DNA of 64,000 nt, taken from the NCBI GenBank assembly GCA_003586115.2, contig QVOM02000034.1, positions 13,672,401-13,736,400 of the forward strand, read 5' to 3'. Shown here piece by piece: positions 1-12,789 of the stretch. The notes under the pieces are model-generated. The model saw nothing but the letters and a program-made list of their open reading frames with translations, ran no database searches and had not been told where the DNA came from. The first letter of the stretch is position 1; every line of letters starts with the position of its first letter. This DNA is from Salvator merianae. Lineage: Eukaryota; Chordata; Lepidosauria; Squamata; Teiidae. The translations under genes were made by a program, and so were the position numbers.

Positions 1-480
1 ATAGGAAAAGGTGTTAGAGATATTGTGGTTCTAAGCCATGTAGAGCTTTCAAAGCCAAAAACAGGACAGTGAATTGGGCTGGGTAACAAACTGGCAATCA
101 CTCTAGGTGAGCAGGGACCGGTGTAATGTGTAATGTCTCCAGGAACATGTCAGAAGGCTTTCTTCTGCATTTTGCACCAGTTCAAACTTCCAAACCACCT
201 TCAAAGGCAGCCCCATATAAAGTTTGTTACTGCAATCTAAATGAGAGTTTATCAGCACATAGATGACTGATGCAAAGCCCTTATCATCCAGGTATTGTCA
301 CAGTTGCATTTCCAGCTTAAACTGTTAGAAGACACCCATTGTCAGTGAAGCAAATTGATGTTCCAGTGACAATAGTGGATCAAGGAATACCTCATAATTG
401 TGAACTCTTTAATAAGGGGAAAAAACCCTGTCCAAAACTGGGACACAACATGTGAAAAATAAGGACCTTAACTTTCCATA
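1..480 (-). mobile_element. L2/CR1-clade LINE remnant
   Basis: The + strand reads as the reverse complement of the C-terminal part of the L2 copy at 55873-59105. Matching landmarks are ttgcaccag, the piece coding for an LQ...L motif, and gcagccccatataaag followed by a degenerate 'aatc'. It is strongly diverged and has no open frame. The window edge cuts it. Confidence 0.65.
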
Positions 481-496
481 TTGATTAAAATGTAAG

Positions 497-580
497 GTCA
501 TAGAATCATAGAAACTTAGAGCTGGAAGGGACTTCCAGGGTCACTGAGTTCACCCCCCTGCTCAATGCAGGATTCACTAA
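497..580 (-). mobile_element. CR1 3' end fragment
   Basis: It begins tcatagaatcatag, then agctggaagggacttcc and a 'gaggtcac'-like stretch. This is the reverse complement of the typical CR1 3' terminus (ttccaactc...atgattctatga). A + strand copy with the same terminus sits at 54527-54885. Confidence 0.8.
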
Positions 581-1243
581 AAGGGTCCTGAAAAGGGTGA
601 TTTTTCACTTTGGTCCAAAATGTTTGTAGAAAGAGAAATTATCGTTCTGTGAAGGACAGTTCCGTGTACACATCACTTTGTTAACCAAGAGCTGCCTTCT
701 CCTTCTGAATTGGGAAACTGAGGCTGCATCTCCACTTTTGCGTGGAGGTGCTGCAGAAAGAAGTCACCCTCCTTGTCTCAATTTGGAGTGTGTGTGTGGG
801 GAGCAGCAGAATTGTGCCTCTGTAAAGGAGGTGCCTCTACCAGCAGATGCACCAGAAAAGAGACTGGTGCAGTCACCACAAGGTCCCTGCTGCCACTGAA
901 AATAGAGATGGAGCAGCAGCGGGCACCTTCTTGGACCCAGAGAGAGACCTCACATTGTTAAGTGGAAATGCATCCTGAAAGAATGTCTAAGCACAGCAAA
1001 AAGCTACTAGATCAGGAATATTTATACATGTGTGTATGTGTGTGTGTGTGTATGTATACACACACACACACATATATATTATATGAAACTATGCAACTAC
1101 ATGCTCGCATAACATAATATAGCAGTGCTTTACAGAATAGGACTGGATGGCATAGTTATAGCTTTACAAATTGTGTTAACTGTTGATTTACTAGCCCCAG
1201 TTATTACAGTAAATGATAAGAATGTAAAGCATGTATGTATAGA
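576..1243. other. no gene recognised; contains a TG/CA repeat
   Basis: Unassigned sequence. The short open frames here have no recognisable domain, splice context or codon bias. The only clear structure is the alternating purine-pyrimidine tract listed separately. Confidence 0.5.
1027..1080. repeat. (TG)n then (CA)n then (TA)n microsatellite, self-complementary
   Basis: A run of TG dinucleotides is followed by a run of CA. The two halves can pair as a hairpin. Alternating purine-pyrimidine tracts like this are also known Z-DNA formers. Confidence 0.9.
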
Positions 1244-1690
1244 TAAGAACATAAGAGGAGCTATGCTGGATTGGGCCATGGCCCATCTAGTCCAGCATCC
1301 TGTGTCATACAGTGGCCTACCAATTGCTTCTAGACATTCTTAAGCTGAATATAAAGGCAAAACCTTCACCTGCTCTTGACTTCCTGCAAATGGCCTTTAG
1401 AGGCACCCTGCCTGTCTCTACAACCTGGAGGCAATACCTAGGCATCCATTCTAGTAGCCATTGATACACCTGTCCTGCATGAATTTGTCTAATCCTTTCT
1501 TGAAACTATTCAGGATGTTTGCTGTCACCTCCTCTTCTAGTAGCAAATTCCATAAATTAGTGACCTGCTGGGTGAAAAAATACTTCTGCTTGTCATTCCT
1601 AACTCTCCTGCCCATCAGCTTCACAAGCTGGAGGTAGCAAGTGGACTTGGGGCCCTTAGTGTCTCTTTTGAGTACTTTGATTTTATTATA
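1244..1690 (-). mobile_element. CR1-like LINE 3' fragment
   Basis: It starts ataagaacataagaggagc, then tggattgggccatgg...catctagtccagcatcctg, and runs into 'tgaaaaaatacttctgcttgtca'-type sequence. The same layout occurs at 37945 and 53520, and in + orientation at 15054-15325. Orientation comes from the continuous CR1 copy at 12790-15325, whose 3' end is the reverse complement of this start. Confidence 0.8.
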
Positions 1691-1699
1691 ATTTGATAT

Positions 1700-3287
1700 G
1701 TGCAGGCAGTTGTGGCAGCATCAAAAAGAAAGCATATGTGGGTTTGAGAAGAGATGCAAATGGATTTTGTGAATAAATCAGATGGTCATGTGAGCTCCCA
1801 GGTGGACATGTGTTCTCACATGCATCTGCCACCTTTACCTTTCATGCTATGTTAAGATCAACGGTTAAGTTTTACCAAATTGCAGACCACAGCTGAATTA
1901 AGATTAATAGACCGTCCTTATTAGCGCTCTCACTTCTTCTCCAGTTCAAAACAATTTTGGATGGTGATCACCATGGCTGTCTTGGTGCAGAAGCATGGTG
2001 CATTTATTAGATGGGTTCTAAGGAACATGGATAAATAGTTCATATGACTATTTAGAAGAGGGCTGCTCAGCTCCCACTCCCAGAATTCCTTGCCAGCTGG
2101 CACAGAATGCTGGGAGTTGCAGTTCAGAAATATCTGGAGGATCACAAGTGGAACAGGTTAAAGTTTATCAGTGTAGTTATCTTTATCTCAATGGATCAGT
2201 TTATCAGTGTTGATATCTTCATCTCAGTGGATCAAATTGGCACAAGTAGAACAAGTTTCATCCCCCAGTGATTGACCTGGTAGAATAGAATGGTCACAAT
2301 GAGCAAGATAAATGGGAAGCATTTTTTTTTAATCACATTCACTGCTAATAGGTACCGCAATGATATGCATAAATAAATAAATCCCTGAGTTTACTCTTCA
2401 AGCTTTAAATTCTATTGGCAAGGAAAGGATACCGGCTAAAGGCTGTTACGGGCCATGTCTTCATGCCTGAGGGAGGTAGCTCCAAACTGGACAGAGGAGG
2501 AGGCTCTCTGATCCATATCATCCTCCAAATCTCCATTTCAGAATGTGAAGGTGCAATTTTGTGTGATTTCTCCAAGCAAGGCAGGAAAAATCACCCTGCA
2601 TACAAGGTGCCTCAAATGGCGATTGTGCTGGCAAAGGGACCAACGTTATCACCGTGAAGTGCCTGCTACCACCCCAAGTGGAAACAGGATGGCAGTGGGT
2701 GCCTTCTTTGGACAACGAGGGGTAGCTCTGATCAGCAGATGGAGGCATGGCAGTGGTCACAGAAACTCGAGGGATGATATTTCATATCATATGAAGGAAA
2801 GAAAGGTGATAAGGAGCATAGTGCCTTAGCTATTTCCTTAAGAAGCATGCCATATCCTTACAAAGTCCCAGTGTTCGGCCTGGACTGAATGCAATGGAAA
2901 GTTTTCAACTTTTTCTGTTTTGTTGGCAACTAATATGCACCAATATGTAACCTTGGAATTGCGTGGTTTGAGGAATTTCAGCTCTGCTTTCTGCTTAGCC
3001 TGCAGTACCAGAAGCACAGCACTGCATCACTGCAATGCTTTTGAAACATCTTAGCTTCTGAGTCACTGAGACAGGCACTGGAGTTCTGTGTGCTTTGTTT
3101 GTGCTTCCCTGGCTGCTTTGGTGGAGCCTGAGTCACCTCAGAGCTTGGAGAATTGTGCTACAAATGGACTTTAAGCACACAGCTCTCTTACCAAGATGAG
3201 TTGGTTTAAAACGCAGCGAGAGCTTTAGTGGCTTAAGGAGCTTATATTTAGCTATCAGTACTACAAAGTATGTGTGATATGATGTTA
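1700..3287. other. no gene recognised
   Basis: Mostly unique-looking sequence. A widespread squamate motif (tgctgggagttgcagttcag) lies at about 2070-2150 and recurs near 48490-48545. Two overlapping short frames around 2415-2830 on opposite strands show no domain and no splice signals. Confidence 0.45.
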
Positions 3288-3345
3288 TCCAGACATACTC
3301 AATAGTAAGTGCTATTGATTTTACTAGGGTTTACTCTCAACAAAG
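3288..3345. repeat. short interspersed squamate repeat fragment
   Basis: It contains 'gattttactagggtttactctcaacaaagcatgcataa', a diverged form of the motif also seen at 31610-31750 (actcagtg..gcttatttctaagtag). I recognise it as a common squamate interspersed motif but cannot name the parent element. Confidence 0.4.
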
Positions 3346-3599
3346 CATGCATAAAATTTCAGCTTTAGAAAATAAAGTCTAGCATAGTTTAACCTTGCTG
3401 GGAAAAACAGCTGCATCTCAGAGAACTGTATGTACCCTGTGTTAGTAAAAGCAAATATAGAGGAAGACAACAAGAACAACTCCACTTGGGACTTAAATAA
3501 ATACAGTGACAAAATCTTGTGCCTATTGAAAATTAATTACGATGTCTCCTCCACTGTGAATTCTTCCATTAATTCTTCTTTTTTTCCTTTAATTTTTAG

Positions 3600-3722
<123 letters not shown>

Positions 3723-3927
3723 TGATTTAAATGTTTCTGGGAATACATTTAATAGCACTTCCTTCCCCCTTCTCCCCCTCACCTGTCCCTCTTCCCTCCT
3801 TGCATTAAACTGACAAACTGATAATGATTGGAAACTAATTACTGCAAATAAAAGTTGTTCGGATGCAGCTCTGCTGATAAGCCAGGAAACCTAGCAAATA
3901 TCTTGACAACATGTTAGGTTAAAAAAA

Positions 3928-4002
3928 GAAGGAAAGAAAGAAGGAAGGAAGGAAGGAAGGAAGGAAGGAAGGAAGGAAGGAAGGAAGGAAGGAAGGAAGG
4001 AA
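3928..4002. repeat. (GGAA)n microsatellite
   Basis: About 17 tandem GGAA units preceded by imperfect GAAA units, lying 210 bases after CBLN4 exon 2 inside the intron. Confidence 0.97.
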
Positions 4003-4111
4003 CTGCAGAATTTGTAGAAACTTGCCTTGGCCCATACTAATGAGATTTTGAAAAGTGCTAATGTACAGATTACTCTCAAGATTTATACTTAGTGACTGTG
4101 TGAAATTTTTT

Positions 4112-4631
4112 GGGTCTTTCTGCACTTACTGGTAGTCTGCTTCTAGAAGGGGACTATGGGTGTCCTTTTGGCATGTCACTGTGGTTTAAGGGAGAGACTG
4201 CCCCCTGATAGTATGCTTCATCTGCACAAGATGGAGCATTGTCTAGATCCAGACTACCAGTAGACCTCTTTAAATAGGTCTACCTGTGTACTAGATGGGG
4301 AAACTGGACCAAGGAGAAATGTGGACTGGATGCCTCTGTGGTCTGGTTTACCTTGGGAGACCCCATTTTGGTAGTGCAGTAAGGCATGTGGCCAAACTGG
4401 TTCCTCCAGGGGCTCCGAGGCCAGGAAGTTTTGTTCCTGGCCATTGGAGCTTTAGGAGGTCCGCTCTGAAGCTTACACAATCTTCAGAGCTGTTGTAGGG
4501 ACTAGACAGGAACAGCTACTGCAATGTGGATGTCATTCTTCCAGTCTAGAGCAATCTGTCCCCACTTTGGAACAGATTGCTTGATCCAGCCCAGCTGATC
4601 TGAATCATTGCTAGGTAAGTGCAGAAAAACC
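4112..4631. mobile_element. family C non-autonomous DNA transposon, copy C1
   Basis: The left end GGGTCTTTCTGCACTTAC and right end GTAAGTGCAGAAAAACC are inverted repeats. Interior landmarks shared with other C copies are tagacctctttaaataggtc and a 'ccccattttggtagtgc' stretch. About 520 bp, with no transposase frame. This is the most complete copy of the family here. Confidence 0.8.
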
Positions 4632-4763
4632 TTCTGATTCTGCCATATACTACAACATAATGCAGCCTAGGCTAAGCACACTCTTTAGTTGAAATATGTT
4701 AGATATAAACTACTAGTACTACTAGTAGTAGCACTATCGTGTTGGAATAATATTTGATTCTTT

Positions 4764-5186
4764 GGGCCTTTTCACACTTTCTACCTTAGAATGGTATTAT
4801 CCCATTCTAAGGTAGAACAGTCCCCGTGGCGTGGTGGCAATCTGCACTACAAGACCTGGAAATGGGCTTCCATCACTCGCAGTGTGAATGCTCGCCACCT
4901 GGCATGACAGCCACCGTAGAAACGACCAGCTGCTGCCATGGTGACTGGGAATGTGACACACAACTGCATAGCCACAGCTGCACCATGGCCTGCAGTGTTT
5001 GCACCAGAAAGTAGGTGCAAATGATGCTTACTGGGAGCAGTACAGCTGCTCCTGGAACAGCTTGTGGACAACAAATTTGTTGTCCGCAGCTAATAGTGTT
5101 CTATCACTAGGGCCTCCACAAAATATGGATGCACTGTGCTAGTGAGTATCTGGACGCTCACTAGCACGAAAGTGTGAACAGGTCCC
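4764..5186 (+). mobile_element. family A non-autonomous DNA transposon, copy A1
   Basis: Ends GGGCCTTTTCACACTTTC and GAAAGTGTGAACAGGTCCC are inverted repeats. Just inside the left end is a second hairpin, taccttagaatgg...ccattctaaggta. Interior markers are a 'caccagaaagtaggtgcaaa' block and a 'ttgtccgcagctaatag' block. About 423 bp and non-coding. Strand is set arbitrarily by this copy. Confidence 0.87.
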
Positions 5187-6544
5187 AAAATTCACAGAGT
5201 GATCCAAGTCTTTCTACTTCAAGTGATCAGCAGGGGACTTTCACCATTCCCTCAATGTTATTACTCATGCTGTTCCAAACAGTGTTCCTAGTTGTCCAAA
5301 AGCCAGGTGGGGCCACCCTTGGTCTGCACCAGTGTGTGGAAAAGAGGATCCTAGCATACTTACTAGTCTGGTATATCAACCAGTGTGGAATCTCCCTTGA
5401 ATGCTAAACTCTAAAGTCTTTAGTTTAATACTAAGTCACTACACTGCCCTGGAATTTGACTGAATGCAAGGAATTAAGAACAGACAAAATTGCACTCTTT
5501 TAAGAATTCCTGAATGCTTCTTCAACAGAGCAATGAAAAGTGGATTCTAAACCTAGGGTCCTCCCACATGTTCAGCTTTGAAAAAAAATCTAATTTTTGG
5601 CATTTATGGGTGTGCTCCACAGTATAAGCCCTACGGAAACAAATGCAGATTGTCTAAGTGTAGAACTTCTATGGCAGGTCTAGCCAATCTTGCAAAATAT
5701 AGATAGTATTATATTTCTTTGAACAGTTGGAGAGCACAGAATGGCATCAGACAGCTGTTTCTAAAGTCTATTTGTTTTGGCCTATGGCTATCAATGACTA
5801 CTTGATAACTTGGCTGATATTCTAATGGATGTTACACTAAAAGGCACCTCTAGCTGTCTTGATTGCTGAAGTATCATTACATTCTGTGACATAAGGTTAG
5901 AATCATTTTCCCTCCCTCTGTCTTTTGGTATTTAGTAATCAAGGGTATCACAGAAACAGTAATATATACCAGTCATAGGATGCAGCCATTTCTGTTGGTT
6001 TGTATATGTGATTGGCTTATTTGTAGAATATAGCAAAATTGTTTTTAAAAATGGATGTGGTAATGTGTCTAGGAAATGCAAAGTTTCATATAGCATGTCC
6101 TTAGAATGGCTCTCTACAGAGCAATCAACTTACTAGTGCAAAAGCTGTTTCCGTGTGACCTGGTCCCATACCACTCCAAAAAAAGATCTTTGCCAGTTCA
6201 CTGGCTTCCAGTTGCATATTTGAATTACAGTTCCCATCATTCTTAGAGGCAAAGTCTCTTCTGAAATCATTATAAAAATGAGATAAAATACCAAATGCAA
6301 TGTCAAGTTTGACATTGGGTGTAGTTGTAGCACAGACCCATTAAATATGTACAAAATCCAGAGAAGTTTCTTTTCTTCTAAAAGAGACACTGAAGATTGA
6401 ATAATGACTTACATTAAATATATCATGATTATACTTATAGTGAAAATTATTTCATTTCTCCCTAAGTACACTTGCATCTCTATTTGCATGAAGACACTTT
6501 GTAAAATCAGCCACATTTGATCCTTTATGCAAGGACAAAAATAA
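5187..6544. other. no gene recognised
   Basis: Intronic sequence without a clear repeat or open frame. The frames of 60-85 codons in it have no recognisable domain. Confidence 0.4.
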
Positions 6545-6776
6545 TTATGTTTCCTTGGATACTGAAAGCTGTATACCTGTGAGCACCTGCTGCTGTTGGG
6601 TTCCGCTGGGTTACAGTCAACTCCTTGTCAACTGTCTGGGCACCTTCATGATCTCTGCTATGCAGATTTCTTGGCAGATATACCATTGCTTACTTCTAGG
6701 GAGAGGTTGGGGATCAAATTGGCAACCCTCTGTTTTCCAGGCAGTTTGGTCTATCACTGAGCTATAGCCACTCCCT
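6545..6776 (-). mobile_element. tRNA-derived SINE
   Basis: Read on the minus strand it begins gggagtggctatagctcag, resembling tRNA box A (TGGCNNAGTGG class), and about 50 bases on has a box-B-like stretch ending in gatcccca. A second minus copy lies at 41545-41707. The boxes are degenerate, so this is a fossil. Confidence 0.65.
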
Positions 6777-9700
6777 GCAAGCACCTGCTCAGCCTATTAT
6801 AGATGGCTGAGAAATGTGAGGGACATCCAGTTTTGAAAAGATTTCAAATGACCAAAAGGACCAGAATCCACATCTGAGTGGAGACTCCATCAGAGATTCT
6901 AGTGAAGTGTCATTGGTGCCATTCAAATGTATTTACTTACCCAATTATTTTGATGACCAGCCTTCCCACCTTATGGTGCTCACTACGCATACAGTTGATG
7001 ATCATGGACAATGTATCTAGCCATAAATTTTGAGTTGGGCATTTGCTGTATTCACCAAAGGCAGGTGAAGTAGTCATGCACCTATGGGTGGAGTCGTGAT
7101 TATTGCTATTGGGACAGGTGGGGTGAAGGGCAGGCCACCTAAAGGGAGGTTGTACTGGAGCTCAGGAAGGAAGACCCAGTTAAGATGGCAGTCCCATGCA
7201 AATTCACTTAAAAAGGGACACTGCTGAACACAGTGAATAATGCATACATTAGTTAGCTTTTGAACTACAAGTTATCCTTAGTTGGGTGTGCTAGGGCACT
7301 GCCAACTTTGCCTTATGAGCCTGCTGTCCTGACAAAGTCTGCCTATGCATACACACAGGCTCTTTGTCTGCAGAGTCCAGACAGATGTGAAACTAGAGAA
7401 GCCGTATCCTTTCATAATTCATGCATTCCCACAGAATGAGAAAGGAATTCTGTGGAAAAAGAATTCCAGATGAGGAAAAAGGAAACAATTGAAAAATGTG
7501 TGCATAATGAATGTGTGTGTGTGTGTGTGTGGTGGGGGGGATTGGTTCTAGCAGTTGTGAAAGAAAATTAGACTCCAATAAATAGACATGCATTGATTAG
7601 AGTATAGTTTTATTTCAGAGCTCCCATGCATACAAGGAAGTCAGTGGACTATTTGTAACTGCTTAACTTTACACAGATTTCAAGGGTTTTATAGTGTTCT
7701 TGTTTATCAAAAAGTAAATGTGATTCAGACATGCCGCAACACTCCAGTTCCTCATTTACCTATTTGCAAAATTTTATTGCCACATATTATAAGCTGATTA
7801 TAAATCTTCCTATAAGGTGGGCCGTTTGTAACTTAATATGCGTTTGCTGCTATCAGATATCATTTAGGAAAACCCCTAACCTTTAAGATTTCTTCCACAC
7901 AGTTCAGGAGTTTCAGGTTTTGAAGTGGTGACTGATTACCTAGGAGTAGGGGCCCTCGATGGGGCAGCAGGGTTAGGGCCTAGGGTGGCCGAGCCAGGCA
8001 AGTTGCACACTCAGGCATCTGTTTCTCAGGGAGTTGGTGACACATGGTTTAGCATATAAAGCATGGTGCAGTGTAACAGTTGGCCTTTGGGGGGCAGAGT
8101 TGGGTCACTCCACACTCCACAGTACTCAGCACCCTGGGCAGACATACACTGCTTGCACAGCCCTAAAGCCAGCCCTGTGTGCATGTAAATGTACATGTCT
8201 GTGCCTGCAACCATGCCCATACACCCCTCTGTAATTCTTAACTTCTTAAATTTGCTGCCTTCTATATATTTTGAATTAGGAATCTTATATATTTTAATCT
8301 GAAGAGTCAATTTTCAAGGATATTAATAGTAAGAGTCCAAAAATTCTGAGGAACACCATACTCTGAAAGTTGTTATTCCTTTATATCTTGCAGAACTGAG
8401 GATGAAGTTTCACTGAACTAGGGCTGTGTCCAGACGGGGTCAAAAATCTGTAATTATTGGGAAACAGGGTTTGATTTGCCATACCTGATCATGGTGCTCC
8501 ATCCCAGTGCATGTTTGTGATATAGGGCCGATATCCCTGGTTTCCAGTATTGTGGGAAAAAAGAACTATCATCATTATTTCCCTTTAATATGCAATTGCA
8601 TTGCTGTCTGGATTGCAGCTGCAAGAACAAGACCCAAACATGCAAGAATGAATGAAGGCAGGAACAGCCTCTGCTATCTGGAAATCGTTAGCTATTTTAT
8701 TTTACTACGCAGGACAAGGAAGCTTCACCCTGCTCCTCCTTAAATACTAGCCAGAATGGAAGAAGCAACGCAGTAGCCAAGTCAAATGAAAACACACACA
8801 CACCCTCTTTCAAGGATGAGAAACCTTGGCTTGATTTAACTATTCCCTCCATTTCATGAGCTTGAAAAAGGCTTCTCAAATTAATGGAACTATGGAAAGA
8901 ATGTCGGAGGAGAGAAAGTTAATTCTCCAATTCAGCTCTTTAAAGGGCTCCTGCTTGGAACTTCTTGGGAAGCTGTTTTTCTTCCCAGCCTGCCTTTGGT
9001 CTCCTGTTGCTGCTGCTGCTGCAAGGAGTGATTGGGCAGAAGCAACGGGCTTGCTAAGCAACTTGGTATGACGGACAAGTCCTACCTCCTCTCCTCCTCC
9101 TCCTCCTTTCTGGCTGCTTTCCCTCCCCTGAATAACTTTCCTCCAGAGTAGGGGAGAGTGAGTGAGAACAGATGCACAATTGGCTGCCAACTACAGCTCA
9201 AAATCAGCCAAATATCAGATGCACTTGGCTTTTTGCATGGCACAGATAATTAGTCTGATTTGATTGTGATACCTTCCCTTCCCTCAAAAAGCTCAGGGAA
9301 AGTGTGCCCCAGGTAGATGCAGCACAGGAGTTATGGATGTTTGCAAGGCAGTGTGGGTAGTGTGGGGTGCTTGAAGCTGCTCAGCCAACAGGAGTTCCAG
9401 GAGTGGGGGAGAGGGATGAAGAAGAGGAGAAGGTTGGGAGTCAGCCAGGAGGAAGACTAGAGTAGAGGAGTGGCAAAGAGGGGGCAGAAGACTCGTCCAT
9501 CATATCAAGTTGCTTAAAGTCCCTGTTGCTTCAGACAAGTTGTACTTTGGAGCAGCAGCAGCAGCACACCAAAGGCAGTCTGGGAAGCAAGGCGTCTTTC
9601 CAGGAAGCTTCTAGCAGGAGTCCTTAAAAGGACCCTGCCTGCTTGTCCACCCTCTTGCCTCACAGCTATGGTGCTCCTGTGGCTGCAGCTGCAGCTGCTG

Positions 9701-9893
9701 CTGCTGACAACTTTGCCCCACTATTTGTTTATTTATTTGATTTAAAAGCATCCATAAAAAGGAAGCTGTATAAGCATATGAAGCACGTACTGTGAACTTG
9801 GCCAATGAGGAGCAATGGGAGTGAATGCAGCAGGATGACTAATCCTGCACAAGTAAACACAAAAGTGGGCAGGACACAGAGAAAGAAATCTTG
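6777..9893. other. no gene recognised; a (TG)n tract at 7511-7531
   Basis: Intronic, mostly unassigned. At 8421 gggctgtgtccagacgg looks like the end of an F-like element but no partner end was found. CTG-rich stretches at 9006-9024 and 9690-9708 are short simple repeats. No exon signature. Confidence 0.45.
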
Positions 9894-10116
9894 GGGCCCA
9901 GTCGCACCTAAGTTTTAATCCAGCTTTGGTCCACTTTCAGACTGAGAGAACATATCAGTGAAGTAATAAGATGTTCTCTTTCAGCATTATCTAACTTTAA
10001 AAATCCACCTTTGAATTAGATAATGTAGAAAGAAAATGATTAGTTACTTTGCTGATGTGTTCTTTCAATCCGAAAGTGGGCTGAAGCTGGATGAAAACTT
10101 AGGTGCGACTGGGTCC
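9894..10116. mobile_element. family E MITE, copy E1
   Basis: The outer ends GGGCCCAGTCGCACCTAAG and CTTAGGTGCGACTGGGTCC form long inverted repeats that continue inward (tttaatccagctttggtccac against its complement). About 223 bp, non-coding, almost a complete foldback. A CTT at each flank is a possible 3-bp target duplication. Confidence 0.88.
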
Positions 10117-10263
10117 TTGTATATCCTTGGGGCTACGTGATGTGTGAAAACTTGGAACATGTCTGATCAAAGTGCTATTATCTTGAGAGGACTTCAATCT
10201 GGAATTTCCAAAAAATGTGCTATAGGCAAGTGATGTCTGGAGGCTGCCTAGGACATTTCTACA

Positions 10264-10380
10264 GTTGCATCCAGACGTCATTTGCTTATCCCACTATATT
10301 TGGATGATCTGGAATACCTATGCTTTATTCAGGAATATCCAAATATAGCAGAATAAGTAACCAATGTCTGGATGCAGCTG
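10264..10380. mobile_element. family F foldback MITE, copy F1
   Basis: Ends GTTGCATCCAGACGTCA and GTCTGGATGCAGC are inverted. The interior (cactatatttggat...atccaaatatag) is also self-complementary, so the 117-bp element can fold into one hairpin. Related copies are at 28799-28932 and 34514-34647. Confidence 0.82.
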
Positions 10381-10813
10381 GACCAAAAATATTTTAAGAA
10401 TATATCACTACAAAACTTTTATGTCCAAGTGTCTATAGGAACAGACCTTTCTTAGTAAAAATAACTTCATGTGATTGCATGTGTATCCTTTCTCCTGGAG
10501 TTTTCAATTTTTAGAGGCACCATTGAGCCAATACAGTTTCTCCCTCCCTATAAAAAAGGAATAATGAAGGAATGGCTATTTGCTGCATTGAAAAAAACTG
10601 AAGCAAAAAGTTGAAGTGCTCTACAGTCATCCACGTTTGTTTGTTCCTTGGGATTATGTTTAGAATTAGTCAAGTGATGCTGCCATAATTTTATCAGCCA
10701 CACAAATACCAACAGAGTGAGAACAAATGACAGAACACAACCTCCAAAGGACAGCATCTTCTTTTGAGATGCCACTGAAATGAAGAGGGAGTGAGGGAAA
10801 CTGAGAACATGTT

Positions 10814-11036
10814 AGACTGCATTCTCACACATTAAAAAAAAGCAGCTCAAAAGCAGATAAAGGTGGTAGCATGTGGATGCTAGTGTTCCCATCCCACCTC
10901 TAATCCACATTAAAGGCCAGAGAAAGCATTCTGAAAATGGATTTTCTGGCCTGTAATGTGGGTTAAGGATTTGGATGCTATTACCTCCAAGCTACTTTTG
11001 AGCCTTTTTTTTTTCTTTTTTACTTTGTGCAGCTGG
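10814..11036. mobile_element. family G putative DNA transposon, copy G1
   Basis: An imperfect inverted repeat: left aaaaaagcagctcaaaagcag, right ctacttttgagcctttttt. The core tagtgttcccatcccacctc and 'taatccacattaaaggcc' recurs at 46795-46989 and partly at 33197-33345. Confidence 0.6.
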
Positions 11037-11182
11037 AACCTGTATCTGCACATGAAGCTCTGGGTGTCTTTGGAGTGCTTCATGTCACGTAGGAAAGTAC
11101 AGTACCACATTTTGACTTTTTTAAAAGGACAGTTCAGGGTGCACATATAATTTCCCACGTCTCACCTTTTTGATAACACTTT

Positions 11183-11235
11183 GGCCCTTTCAGCACTGGA
11201 CCTTGTTTTGGAATAAGGCCCAGTGCAGAAAGGGC
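11183..11235. mobile_element. family B MITE, minimal copy B4 (53 bp)
   Basis: GGCCCTTTCAGCACTGG at the left and CCAGTGCAGAAAGGGC at the right, with only about 20 bp between. The same termini bound longer copies at 18495-18674, 50560-50710 and 61140-61250. TTT flanks both sides. Confidence 0.8.
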
Positions 11236-11380
11236 TTTTGCTTCCTTTTACAGTTTCTGTCCTTCGTATAAGCAGAGGTATTACATAGACCAAGGGTAGC
11301 TAGCATGGCATGTTCAGAAGCATGATAGAAGTTGCAGCAAAACACAATCAGGAGAGCCCTGTATTTTATGCAATTAAGTT

Positions 11381-11576
11381 GGATCCAATCACACCTAAGT
11401 TTTAATCCAGCTTCGGTCCACTTTCAGACTGAGAGTACACATCAGTGAAGTAATAAGATGTTCTCTTTCAACATTATCCAACTCAGAAAATCCACCTTTG
11501 GATCAGATAATGTGGAAACAGTCACTTTGCTGATGTGTGGACAGAAGCTGGATTAAAACCTAGGTGTGACTGTACT
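11381..11576. mobile_element. family E MITE, copy E2
   Basis: Starts GGATCCAATCACACCTAAG and ends with the complement CTAGGTGTGACTGTACTC. Shares with E1 the inner block cactttcagactgagag and 'aagtaataagatgttctctttca'. It is 196 bp, slightly internally deleted relative to E1. Confidence 0.85.
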
Positions 11577-11600
11577 CTTTGACAAATGCATTACTGACTA

Positions 11601-12072
11601 GGGCTGTTTCTGCACTTACTTGCCCATGATTGGAATCAGTGGGACTGGAATAGCCAGGCCCAATGATTCTGATCATGGAAAGGCATGGGTGGGATCAGTG
11701 CTGTCTGCTGGACGGCACTGGTCTGGACCTGTCCTCACAGAGGCCTTGACGTTCATGAGAACTTCACGGCTGGACTCCCCCATTTCCGAGGGCTAGGAAC
11801 AAAAGGAGGAGATGCATTATAGTGGTGCATTATGGCATGTTACTGAAATGTTACCCCTGGTAGTCAAGAACATGGGAGGCATGCCTTTTGCACACCTCCT
11901 GTGGTTTGGATCAGGTCTGCTGGTCTGCTGGTAGACCCGATTAAATAGATCTACCAGTAATCCCAATCGGGGCTTCCCTGATCAAGATCACATTCCATTT
12001 AAAGAAGATGGAGTGGATTGGGGGAGCTTAACATGTGGATCTATCTGGACCAGAGCCTTACTACAAGGACCC
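11601..12072. mobile_element. family C copy C2 (right end unclear)
   Basis: Left end GGGCTGTTTCTGCACTTAC. Inside is gacccgattaaatagatctacc, the C-family marker. It stops near ggacccttaag, a string also found near the end of C6 (33160). The right terminal repeat is not recognisable. Confidence 0.6.
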
Positions 12073-12789
12073 TTAAGTTGGATGCTCTGTTCACACAGGA
12101 TGGCATATAAATTGGGCTAGGACACCTAAAATGGTAGATCTCAACATCAAGGTGCTATGGCCTTGGCCTGGGAACAGTGGGCCATGCATAGAAGATACAT
12201 GGCTCACCATTTCAGATTGCAGAGGATTTGTTTCATGTCATAACAGTGGTCTGCTGCTAAAACAGGTCCCTCCAGAACTTTTGGAGTCAGCAGCAGGGGC
12301 TGGCACAGGATGGGTCATCCTAATGCGGACAGTCTTGTTCCACACTAGCAGCAACCGATACTATAACAAAGTGCCAGTATCAAGGCCAAGTATGTGAATC
12401 TTCTGCTACAGTTGAACTGAATGGTCCAGACATATATTTTTGTATTCCTTCTTTAATGGCCTCTCTCAGTGACTTGGTATCAGGATGATTTATTCAATAT
12501 ATGTGGATTGTTGAAGAAGCAGCTTAATATTGGATGCCTATACATTTGTTTCTGCACAGCTACTCCACTGAGGAAAGAATACTGAAACATGTATCTGGGT
12601 TATTTACCAGAAACATAGAACATTCCCATTTTCTGTCCTGCATTTCACATTTTATTTTTATTAGGTAGCTTAGTATTGAATTTATTCTGTTTAATTTTAA
12701 ATAGAACCATCCTTTTAATATTGGTATTTTTTTTCTTTTTCTCCTCGATGTATATGCTGATGTAAACAAAGTTTAGGGATAATAATAGC
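12073..12789. other. no gene recognised
   Basis: Intronic sequence with no assigned repeat. The 88-codon + strand frame near 12131-12397 has no recognisable domain. Confidence 0.4.

Noticed and set aside
678..961. Possible CBLN4 exon 1 in frames near 678-961
   Set aside because: No signal peptide, no cysteine motif of the cerebellin N-terminus and no donor in the right phase. Exon 1 must be upstream of the window.
8421..8480. Possible left end of another MITE (gggctgtgtccagacgg)
   Set aside because: No matching inverted end located nearby and no second copy seen.
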